This document shows, piece after piece, positions 1-5,601 of a stretch of DNA of 10,235 nt. The DNA is taken from NCBI GenBank assembly GCA_018695965.1, contig JABHQB010000044.1:1-10235 (forward strand), written 5' to 3'. The translations under genes were made by a program, and so were the position numbers. Below the pieces are notes generated by a model. That model saw nothing but the letters and a program-made list of their open reading frames with translations. It ran no database searches and had not been told where the DNA came from. Origin of the DNA: Flavobacteriales bacterium (GTDB lineage Bacteria > Bacteroidota > Bacteroidia > Flavobacteriales > BACL11). The first letter of the stretch is position 1, and every line of letters starts with the position of its first letter.

Positions 1-116
1 TCTATGCTACTGGTAAAGATTTTGAGGAAAACAAAGTAAATAATAAAGATCTATTAGAAAGATTAGATGTGTTTTCAGAAGAATTTAATAAGATTGGCAA
101 AAAACTCATTTCCTAA
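1..116 (+). CDS. 3' end of an unidentified protein (partial, cut by window edge)
   Basis: An open frame enters from the left edge (reading from base 3) and ends at TAA 114-116, giving 37 C-terminal residues. They are charged and probably helical, with LLERLDVFSEEFNKIGKKL near the end. Codon use looks like that of the neighbouring genes, and no other gene claims this stretch. The spacing of the hydrophobic residues loosely recalls the C-terminal helix of NADPH-dependent FMN reductase-like flavoproteins. That is a weak impression from a very short tail, so no function is assigned. The gene converges on the TauE-like gene, leaving 63 bp between the two stop codons. Confidence 0.55.
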   Translation, partial: YATGKDFEENKVNNKDLLERLDVFSEEFNKIGKKLIS

Positions 117-121
117 ATTTG

Positions 122-158
122 CCGAAAATATATAACTTAGTTATATTAAAATATTCTT
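122..158. terminator. Weak AT-rich inverted repeat between convergent genes
   Basis: A 7-bp stem (130-136 with 140-146, core TATAAC/GTTATA) has a 3-nt loop. It lies inside a looser outer pairing of CCG-AAAATAT with ATATTCTTCCGG. It sits in the 63-bp gap between two converging stop codons and is followed by a T-rich stretch on the + strand, so it could serve as a terminator. The stem is short and almost all A/T, so in a genome this AT-rich it could be chance. Confidence 0.3.
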
Positions 159-179
159 CCGGTAAGTTTCTTGTTTTAT

Positions 180-551
180 TCATGATTTCGAAAAAAACAT
201 CTTAATAGAAGCAACGAACATGATAAAAGCAAAAACTTTTCTTAGAGTATGAGGATGAACTTGCATAGCTAGTTTAGATCCAAAATATCCTCCAATAATA
301 AAAGTAGTAGCAATGATTAAGGCGTAATTTATCTTTAAATTTCCATTCTGATAATAATTATAAGCCGCTAATATTCCGATAGGTGGTAGCATTACTGCCA
401 AAGAAGTACCCTGTGCAGTAAGTTGATCCATTCCTAAAAGGAGCATCATTAGAGGTATCATAATTAAACCACCTCCAATTCCAACAAAACCTGATAAAAT
501 ACCTGCAAGCAATCCTATGCAAGTTAAAGTTAAAATAGTAGTTAAATCCAT
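180..551 (-). CDS. Half-size TauE/SafE (DUF81) family membrane protein
   Basis: Small integral membrane protein of 123 residues. Hydrophobic segments fall at roughly residues 5-20, 27-40, 50-63, 76-91 and 104-120. A glycine-rich signature, GFVGIGGGL (21-29), is typical of the TauE/SafE sulfite/organosulfonate exporter family. Full-length family members are usually about 250 residues with two copies of this unit; here there is one. The C-terminus ends cleanly in a charged FFSKS tail and no second half follows, so this looks like a natural single-repeat form that would need to dimerise, not an obvious truncation. The start is taken at ATG 551; a TTG one codon upstream (554) is possible but less likely. 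It diverges from the MBL-fold hydrolase gene. The transported substrate cannot be told from sequence; anion export is a family-level guess. Confidence 0.85.
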   Translation of the reverse strand: MDLTTILTLTCIGLLAGILSGFVGIGGGLIMIPLMMLLLGMDQLTAQGTSLAVMLPPIGILAAYNYYQNGNLKINYALIIATTFIIGGYFGSKLAMQVHPHTLRKVFAFIMFVASIKMFFSKS

Positions 552-558
552 CAATTTA

Positions 559-591
559 TTTTGAGTACAAATGTAAAGAAATGTATCTTTG
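559..591 (+). promoter_or_regulatory. Putative promoter of the MBL-fold hydrolase gene
   Basis: TTTTG (559-563) and TATCTTTG (584-591) match the Bacteroidota -33 (TTG/TTTG) and -7 (TAnnTTTG) elements with a 20-bp spacer. The start codon is 13 bp past the -7 element, so the leader would be under 10 nt. It overlaps the oppositely oriented -7 element at 568-575. Confidence 0.6.
568..575 (-). promoter_or_regulatory. Putative -7 element (TACATTTG) for the TauE-like gene
   Basis: Read on the minus strand this is TACATTTG, an exact match to the Bacteroidota -7 consensus TAnnTTTG. It lies 16 bp before the ATG at 551, implying a leader of about 10 nt. I see no good TTG-type -33 element at the expected distance to the right. 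Confidence 0.45.
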
Positions 592-604
592 AAAAAAAAT
601 AAAT

Positions 605-1243
605 ATGGAAATCCATCAAATTACTTTTAATACTTTTCAGGAAAACACTTTTATTTTATGGGACAATACAGGAGACTGCATCATTATTGACCCGGGTTGT
701 TATGAAAAAAATGAAGAACTAGAACTAGTAGATTTTATAAATAAAAATAATTTGAATCCCGTAAAACTGATAAATACACATTGCCATATTGACCACATTT
801 TGGGAAATAAATTTGTAAGTGAAAAATGGGATTTAGAACTATATATGAATAAAATAGATTTACCACTTTTGGAAGGTGCAGGAGATATCGCTAAAATGTA
901 TGGATTTAAAAACTACAAAGGAAGTCCGTACCCAAAACACTATTTGGAAGAAGGAGATATATTGGAATTCGGAGAAGGTAAATTGGAAATTTTATTTACT
1001 CCTGGTCATGCTCCTGGTCATATTTGCTTGTTTAATACAGAAGAAAACTTTATTATTTCAGGAGATGTCTTATTCAATGGAAGTATTGGAAGAACAGATT
1101 TACTAGGAGGAGATTTTGATACTTTGATTGAAAGCATAAAAACAAAACTAATGACCTTACAAGATGAAACCATTGTATATTGCGGTCATGGACCATCAAC
1201 TTCTATTGGGAGGGAACGACTATCTAATCCATTCTTACAATAA
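605..1243 (+). CDS. Metallo-beta-lactamase-fold hydrolase (glyoxalase II-like)
   Basis: A complete 212-residue protein of the metallo-beta-lactamase superfamily, in the compact YcbL/glyoxalase-II-like group of hydrolases. The binuclear metal site is intact: THCHIDH (H59, H61, D63, H64), H135 in TPGHAPGH, D154 in SGDVLF, and H195 in CGHGPSTSIGRE. There is no signal peptide, so it should be cytosolic. The long C-terminal glutathione-binding domain of classical GloB (about 250 residues) is absent, as is usual for this short group. The substrate could be a thioester such as an acyl-glutathione analogue, but this cannot be fixed from sequence, and flavobacteria do not always use glutathione. ATG 605 follows a good -7 element. 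It is a single-gene unit, diverging from the TauE-like gene and converging on DUF4286 with 32 bp between stop codons and no clear terminator. Confidence 0.93.
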   Translation: MEIHQITFNTFQENTFILWDNTGDCIIIDPGCYEKNEELELVDFINKNNLNPVKLINTHCHIDHILGNKFVSEKWDLELYMNKIDLPLLEGAGDIAKMYGFKNYKGSPYPKHYLEEGDILEFGEGKLEILFTPGHAPGHICLFNTEENFIISGDVLFNGSIGRTDLLGGDFDTLIESIKTKLMTLQDETIVYCGHGPSTSIGRERLSNPFLQ

Positions 1244-1275
1244 TTGGTTTATTAATTGTTTACAGACTTCCTATT

Positions 1276-1590
1276 TTATTTCTCAAATCTATCTAATTCC
1301 TCTAACATAGTGCGAAAAGCCACAACTTTCTTGCCATATCTATCGGTATGTTTCTTTTGTAATTCTCCAGCAAATTTTATCTCATACTGATGTAGATCTT
1401 TCATGCTATTACATTTATACTGTATTGCAAAAGTATCTCCATCATCATTTCTAGAAAGTACTTTATTCATATTTGCAGAAATAAAAATTCCGCATTTCAT
1501 AACTTCAGGAATATGAATCTCCTTCATCCATTTTTGCCAATCTTCAGAAACGGAATGTTCTACATTACATGTGACGTTATAAATTATCAT
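1276..1590 (-). CDS. DUF4286 family protein
   Basis: A 104-residue soluble protein beginning MIIYNVTCNVEHSV. It has the features I associate with DUF4286 of Bacteroidota: an N-terminal beta strand, the W-x-x-WMKEIHIPEVM segment (about residues 18-31), a central FAIQYKC strand, and a C-terminal segment rich in K and E. There is no signal peptide or membrane segment. The overall strand-helix-strand pattern suggests a small ferredoxin-like alpha/beta fold, which is inference. No biochemical role is known to me. Its ATG overlaps the stop of the upstream TPR gene (ATGA, 4-bp overlap), so translation is probably coupled. A purine-rich AGAGGAGA lies about 7 nt before the ATG. It is the last gene of the serS unit. 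Confidence 0.88.
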   Translation of the reverse strand: MIIYNVTCNVEHSVSEDWQKWMKEIHIPEVMKCGIFISANMNKVLSRNDDGDTFAIQYKCNSMKDLHQYEIKFAGELQKKHTDRYGKKVVAFRTMLEELDRFEK

Positions 1591-3377
1591 AAGTCATCTC
1601 CTCTAATTTTTCGATATTTCTTTCTTGATTCTGATATGTAAATACTACCACTACATTCTAATAATATCTTCTCATAATAGTGAGAAGACTTTTCAATATT
1701 CTCTAATTCTGTTTCATAAATATTTGCCAAATTGAAAAGTGCATCATCATAAAAAATATCAAATGAATAATGATTTACAATAGTTTCCAACATCTCAACT
1801 GATTTTTCAGTCTGTTTTAGTTCTGTATAAATCTCAAACTTTCTGAAATAAATTTCATCAACTAAAGTATGTCCACTATAAATAGTTAAAATGGAGTCTA
1901 ATGTAGTTATAGACTCCTCAAATCTATTCTGATAGAAAAGTAAATCTGCACGAGCATATATTTCCATAGGAACTGCAGAAGTATCCAGATTCAGATTATC
2001 TGTAATAAGTAAGGAAAGATCCATTGCGTCATTGGATATAAGCTTTGATGTAGAAGATTTAAGAACATCTAACTGAGATTGGGCCCATTCAAAATCACCT
2101 TGATAATACGATATTTTTGATCTTCTGAGCTTTGCTTCATGTCCTAATGGGCTTTCTTTAAAATCTTTTTCTACCTGAGAATAATAAAGTAAGGAAGTCC
2201 AGACATTTCCAGACAGCAACATTACATCAGCATAAACTAGCTTGCATTCTGCCAAATCAGATTTGCTAATATTAGATAAATTCATACTTCTTTCTAAAAT
2301 CTCTTGTGCAGATTGCAAATCATTTAATGAAAATGCCTTAAAATGAGCATAATTATTTAAAAGTAAAATAGTAGAATAATTCTGTCCTAGTTCTTCAATT
2401 GTTTTTTGGTATAATTCATCAATTTCATTAAGATCCGCATCCTCTTTTTTTCCTAAAGCAAATAACATATTTATATGTGCATCAATAACATAATAACTAT
2501 CATTTCCTTTACTAATGATATATTTGTAACACTTTATTGCTAAATCAAAATAGTCATTATCCAAGAAGGTTTCTGATAAATCATATAACCGTTCTCCATC
2601 TTCATTTAATCTAATGTCCAAAGCTTTTGCTTGTAAGTACGCTAAATTAAATTCGTTATGATTCATGAAAATCCAGATGAGTAATTCAGAGAATAGATGT
2701 GTTTCTTTTTCCTTTTGACTATATTTCAAAAGTCCATTCTTTACAAAATTATAATTACTAGTATTGTCCATGCCATTATTGTCCAGATATCGTTGTAGGT
2801 AATTTACAATTGTAATTTTTTGAGAAGGGTTATTTTGCAAATAAGAAAGATATTCCTCTACCATTAACGCATCTTTATTAAGATATTGATACAACTGAGC
2901 TTTCTGAATATTATAATTTAGATTACTCCCTTTTTTAGATTGTTCGATTCTCTGGTAACAATTTAATGCCTCCTGATAAAAACCATATTTTACAAACGTA
3001 TTTGCAACAGTGACAAGCTGATTTTGTTTCTTCTCAAGTTCAGAGTAAATTTTATTTATTGTTTTTTGTGCGTTTTTTTCTTCCTCTAGTTTTACACAAA
3101 CCATATATAAGTCCACATGCATAGTCAGAGAATATGAGTTTTTTCTAATCATTCTCTGAACCAATTTTTTGGACTTTGGCAAATTATCCGATAATACTAA
3201 GCACTGAAAATATGGAGTATAATACTGAGAAAAGTTACTTCCTTTTGATAAGTTCTCATAGATTTCTATTGCTTTTTCGTATTCTGCGGCTTGATAATAT
3301 TGATATGCTAATTGTGAATCATTTGTTTGTGAAAAAGCAAATGACACACAAAACAGAAATACAAAAGTTAATCTCAT
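1587..3377 (-). CDS. Exported tetratricopeptide-repeat protein, function unknown
   Basis: A 596-residue protein with a signal peptide (residues 1-16, MRLTFVFLFCVSFAFS, cleavage probably before QTND), so it is likely periplasmic or surface-associated. The rest is helical repeats. TPR-like units are clearest near residues 23-44 (YEKAIEIYENL), 133-145, 276-289 (FDLAIKCYKYII), 427-440 (GDFEWAQSQLDVL), 484-497 (RFEESITTLDSIL) and 545-572. Residues 411-462, with the GDFEWAQSQLDVLKSSTSKL core, look much less degenerate than the rest and resemble a block I remember from TPR proteins across Bacteroidota. No catalytic motif is visible; a scaffold role is inferred from the fold. The ATG follows the serS TAG stop directly with no gap, and the 3' end overlaps DUF4286 by 4 bp, so it belongs to the serS unit. 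Confidence 0.9.
   Translation of the reverse strand: MRLTFVFLFCVSFAFSQTNDSQLAYQYYQAAEYEKAIEIYENLSKGSNFSQYYTPYFQCLVLSDNLPKSKKLVQRMIRKNSYSLTMHVDLYMVCVKLEEEKNAQKTINKIYSELEKKQNQLVTVANTFVKYGFYQEALNCYQRIEQSKKGSNLNYNIQKAQLYQYLNKDALMVEEYLSYLQNNPSQKITIVNYLQRYLDNNGMDNTSNYNFVKNGLLKYSQKEKETHLFSELLIWIFMNHNEFNLAYLQAKALDIRLNEDGERLYDLSETFLDNDYFDLAIKCYKYIISKGNDSYYVIDAHINMLFALGKKEDADLNEIDELYQKTIEELGQNYSTILLLNNYAHFKAFSLNDLQSAQEILERSMNLSNISKSDLAECKLVYADVMLLSGNVWTSLLYYSQVEKDFKESPLGHEAKLRRSKISYYQGDFEWAQSQLDVLKSSTSKLISNDAMDLSLLITDNLNLDTSAVPMEIYARADLLFYQNRFEESITTLDSILTIYSGHTLVDEIYFRKFEIYTELKQTEKSVEMLETIVNHYSFDIFYDDALFNLANIYETELENIEKSSHYYEKILLECSGSIYISESRKKYRKIRGDDL
1597..1604 (-). promoter_or_regulatory. Shine-Dalgarno-like AGAGGAGA before DUF4286
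   Basis: On the minus strand AGAGGAGA lies 6 nt upstream of the DUF4286 ATG, inside the last codons of the TPR gene. Most genes in this window have no such motif, as is usual for Bacteroidota. Here it could aid re-initiation at the ATGA overlap, but it also simply encodes R-G-D in the TPR protein, so it may be coincidental. Confidence 0.35.
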
Positions 3378-4649
3378 CTATTCAATAATATCAAAACTAG
3401 TGTATTCTTGTAGAGCTTTAGGTATTTTGATTCCATTATCTGTTTGATTATTTTCTACCAAGGCCGCAAAGATCCTTGGTAATGCTAAAGCACTGCCGTT
3501 TAAAGTATGACATAATTGTGTTTTGCCGTTTTCATCTTTATATCTAAGTTTTAATCTGTTAGATTGATAACTTTCGAAATTAGATACTGAACTTACTTCT
3601 AACCATCTATCTTGACCTGCAGAATAAACTTCAAAATCATAAGTTAAAGATGCAGTAAAACTTAAATCTCCACCGCATAATCTTAATATTCTGTAAGGTA
3701 ATTCTAATTCTTCTAAGATAGAAGACACATGATTTACCATAACATCTAAAGTTTCGTAAGAATCTTTAGGATGTTGAACCTGTACAATTTCTACCTTATC
3801 AAACTGATGTAATCTATTTAAACCTCTTACATCTTTCCCGTAAGAACCTGCCTCTCTTCTGAAACAAGGAGTATAAGCAGTACATTTAATAGGAAAATCT
3901 GCTTTATTTATGATTTCATCTCTGAAGAAATTAGTTACAGGAACTTCCGCTGTTGGTATTAAATACAAATTATCTGCAGTCACATGATACATTTGTCCCT
4001 CTTTATCAGGAAGTTGTCCAGTACCAAAAGCAGAATCTTCATTTACCATATAAGGAGGTTGAAATTCTTCATATCCATCATCTATATTTTTATCAAGGAA
4101 GTAAGAAATTAATGATCTTTGTAGCTTTGCTCCCTTATTGGTGTAAACCGGAAAACCAGCACCTGTAATCTTATTCCCCAATTCAAAATCAATAAGTTTG
4201 TACTGAGAACACAAATCCCAATGTGGTTTTTTGTTATCTGGTAATTGTGGAATCTCTCCTACTTCTTTAATTGTTTCATTATCTGCATCTGATTTACCAT
4301 TAGGTACTAAAAAATGAGGAATATTAGGGATTTGAACTAATTTCTCCCATATCTGATGTTCTGTATCAGAAAGTGTAGATTGAAGTGATTTAGTTTTTTC
4401 TTTTATTTGAGCAGATTCTTCTTTTAAATCATTTGTCTCGGTTCCTTTCCCTTCTTTAAAAAGTACACCAATCTCTTTTGCTATTGAATTTGCTCTGGAA
4501 AGTAATTCATCAGATTCCTGTTGTATAGATTTTCTATTATCATCAAGTGTAATAACTTCATCAATTATTGAAGAAGCGTCAAAGTTTTTCACCTTTAATT
4601 TTTCAATAACTTCTTGTTTGTTGTCTCTTAAAAAATTAATCTGTAACAT
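3378..4649 (-). CDS. serS: Seryl-tRNA synthetase (SerRS)
   Basis: Class II aminoacyl-tRNA synthetase that charges tRNA-Ser with serine using ATP in the cytosol. The full length of 423 residues is normal. The N-terminal arm (about 30-110) is the long antiparallel coiled coil that binds the tRNA-Ser variable arm. The catalytic core shows TAEVP (233-237), motif 2 FRREAGSYGKDVRGLNRLHQF (263-283), EVSSVSNF (351-358) and motif 3 NGSALALPRIFAALVEN (384-400). The start is ATG 4649 (MLQINFLRDN, the standard SerRS N-terminus). An in-frame TTG at 4703 would add 18 residues, but it lies inside the upstream terminator hairpin and ahead of the putative promoter, so it is rejected. It is the first gene of a three-gene unit with the TPR and DUF4286 genes. 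Confidence 0.98.
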   Translation of the reverse strand: MLQINFLRDNKQEVIEKLKVKNFDASSIIDEVITLDDNRKSIQQESDELLSRANSIAKEIGVLFKEGKGTETNDLKEESAQIKEKTKSLQSTLSDTEHQIWEKLVQIPNIPHFLVPNGKSDADNETIKEVGEIPQLPDNKKPHWDLCSQYKLIDFELGNKITGAGFPVYTNKGAKLQRSLISYFLDKNIDDGYEEFQPPYMVNEDSAFGTGQLPDKEGQMYHVTADNLYLIPTAEVPVTNFFRDEIINKADFPIKCTAYTPCFRREAGSYGKDVRGLNRLHQFDKVEIVQVQHPKDSYETLDVMVNHVSSILEELELPYRILRLCGGDLSFTASLTYDFEVYSAGQDRWLEVSSVSNFESYQSNRLKLRYKDENGKTQLCHTLNGSALALPRIFAALVENNQTDNGIKIPKALQEYTSFDIIE

Positions 4650-4670
4650 TTTCTTTTTTATTTTACGGTA

Positions 4671-4703
4671 CAAAAGTAAACAAAAAAACTCTTGATTTCT
4701 CAA
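4671..4703 (-). promoter_or_regulatory. Putative serS promoter, overlapping the rpmA terminator
   Basis: Minus-strand TACTTTTG (4678-4671) matches the Bacteroidota -7 consensus TAnnTTTG. A TTG (4703-4701) 22 bp upstream can serve as the -33 element and lies in the first arm of the rpmA terminator stem. The leader to ATG 4649 would be about 15 nt. Confidence 0.55.
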
Positions 4704-4712
4704 GAGTTTTTT
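4682..4712 (-). terminator. Intrinsic terminator of the rplU-rpmA operon
   Basis: On the minus strand, 24 nt after the rpmA stop, six A's and CTCTTGA pair with TCAAGAG and a T-run across a GAAA tetraloop. The stem is 13 bp (4683-4695 with 4700-4712), of which the inner 7 bp are G/C-containing. It is followed by seven T's on the transcript strand. This is a textbook intrinsic terminator. The flanking A and T tracts make it symmetrical, so it could also stop transcription arriving from the other side. Confidence 0.85.
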
Positions 4713-4736
4713 CAGTATTATTATTTGAGAATAGAA

Positions 4737-4991
4737 TTACTCAGTTACAACTGATACATATGATCTGTTTTTTCTCTTTTTAGTAAATTTTACGATACCA
4801 TTAGTAAGCGCAAATAAAGTGTGATCTTTCCCTATACCTACATTATTACCGGGGTTGTGTTTAGTTCCTCTTTGACGAACAATAATGTTCCCAGCAATAA
4901 TTTGCTGACCACCAAATATTTTCACACCTAATCGTTTACTTTCTGACTCTCTTCCATTTTTCGTACTACCAGCTCCTTTCTTATGTGCCAT
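4737..4991 (-). CDS. rpmA: 50S ribosomal protein L27
   Basis: Bacterial ribosomal protein bL27 of 84 residues, close to the family's usual 85 or so. The N-terminus MAHKKGAGSTKNGRESESKR is the conserved flexible tail that reaches towards the peptidyl-transferase centre, with no cleavable N-terminal extension of the Firmicutes type. The core contains GGQQIIAGNIIVRQRGTK and the conserved GKDHTLFAL segment. It lies 25 bp downstream of rplU in the classic L21-L27 operon and is followed by a strong intrinsic terminator. ATG 4991 is the only sensible start. Confidence 0.98.
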   Translation of the reverse strand: MAHKKGAGSTKNGRESESKRLGVKIFGGQQIIAGNIIVRQRGTKHNPGNNVGIGKDHTLFALTNGIVKFTKKRKNRSYVSVVTE

Positions 4992-5016
4992 TGTATTATA
5001 GTTTTAAATTAAAAAA

Positions 5017-5454
5017 TTACTCAGCTTTTTTAGATGCAACCTTTTTAGTGGTTGTTTTCTTTTTTACTGGAGATTTCTTAGATGCAGCTTTTGGTTTTTG
5101 TTTAGTTTCTGATTTTTTTGCAGGAACTTTTTTAGCAGCTGCTTTTTCATCAATCTTTAAAATTTCAAGCTTTGTTAAATATTGTCTGTGACCATTTTTT
5201 ACTTGGTATCCTTTTCTTCTTTTCTTCTTGAATACAATTACTTTATCACCTTTTAGGTGATCTAGTACTTTGGCCGTCACTTTGGCTCCTTTTATAACTG
5301 GGGCGCCAACATTTACTTTTCCACTATTATCAATTAAAAGAACTTTCTCAAAATCTACTTTTGAACCTTCTTTTACTTCTAATCTGTGTACAAATATCTG
5401 TTGATCTTGTTCAACTTTGAATTGTTGCCCTGCTATCTCAACTATTGCGTACAT
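5017..5454 (-). CDS. rplU: 50S ribosomal protein L21 with a lysine-rich C-terminal extension
   Basis: Bacterial ribosomal protein bL21, an early-assembling 23S rRNA-binding protein of the large subunit. Residues 1-103 are the normal domain: MYAIVEIAGQQFKV start, the VGAPVIKGAKVTAKVL centre and the KKKRRKGYQVKNGHRQYLT rRNA-binding segment. Residues 104-145 form an extra low-complexity tail of about 42 residues made almost wholly of K, A, P, S, T and E, with repeated KK and PAKK-like units resembling histone H1 tails. Similar but variable tails occur on L21 in some Bacteroidota; canonical L21 ends near residue 103. It is the first gene of the rplU-rpmA operon, with a putative promoter 27 bp upstream. 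It diverges from the M43 protease gene. Confidence 0.97.
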   Translation of the reverse strand: MYAIVEIAGQQFKVEQDQQIFVHRLEVKEGSKVDFEKVLLIDNSGKVNVGAPVIKGAKVTAKVLDHLKGDKVIVFKKKRRKGYQVKNGHRQYLTKLEILKIDEKAAAKKVPAKKSETKQKPKAASKKSPVKKKTTTKKVASKKAE

Positions 5455-5480
5455 TATTAATTATTTTTGAATTCGGACTG

Positions 5481-5514
5481 CAAAACTAATAAAATCTGCA
5501 AAATTAAGGATCAA
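5481..5514 (-). promoter_or_regulatory. Putative rplU-rpmA promoter
   Basis: Minus-strand TAGTTTTG (5488-5481) matches the -7 consensus TAnnTTTG. A TTTTG-type -33 element (read leftward from 5515) lies 23 bp further upstream, at the long end of the usual spacing. The predicted leader is about 20 nt, too short for a structured autoregulatory leader, and none is seen. Confidence 0.55.
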
Positions 5515-5571
5515 AATCATCAAAAATTTTCTGAAGAAATAGATAAGAGTTATTAGTTATAAAAACAAAAC

Positions 5572-5579
5572 TATATTTG
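5572..5579 (+). promoter_or_regulatory. Putative -7 element (TATATTTG) for the M43 protease gene
   Basis: TATATTTG matches TAnnTTTG and lies 22 bp before ATG 5602, giving a leader of about 15 nt. No TTG-type -33 element is visible at about 17-23 bp upstream, so the promoter may be weak or activator-dependent. The rest of the 147-bp rplU/protease intergenic region shows nothing else recognisable. Confidence 0.5.
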
Positions 5580-5601
5580 TATAAAATTAAAGAATCCTAA
5601 A

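Noticed and set aside
876..1106. 76-codon plus-strand frame inside the MBL hydrolase gene
   Set aside because: It is an alternative frame of a gene with all catalytic residues intact, and the translation has no recognisable features.
3176..3388. 70-codon plus-strand frame opposite the start of the TPR gene
   Set aside because: Antisense shadow of the TPR signal peptide and first repeats; no start context or similarity.
3953..4168. 71-codon plus-strand frame opposite serS
   Set aside because: Lies wholly across the conserved catalytic part of serS, so it is a shadow frame.
4650..4703. N-terminal extension of serS from a TTG at 4703 (18 extra residues)
   Set aside because: The added codons read through the terminator T-run, the arms of the hairpin and the putative -7 element, and the canonical SerRS N-terminus begins at ATG 4649.
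4985..5191. 68-codon plus-strand frame rich in F and A, looking like a membrane peptide
   Set aside because: It is the reverse complement of the lysine/alanine codons of the L21 tail (AAA/GCA give TTT/TGC), which explains its hydrophobic look.
5455..5601. Structured leader or riboswitch between rplU and the M43 protease gene
   Set aside because: Only AT-rich sequence and two promoter-like elements are visible; predicted leaders are about 15-20 nt and no stable stem was found.
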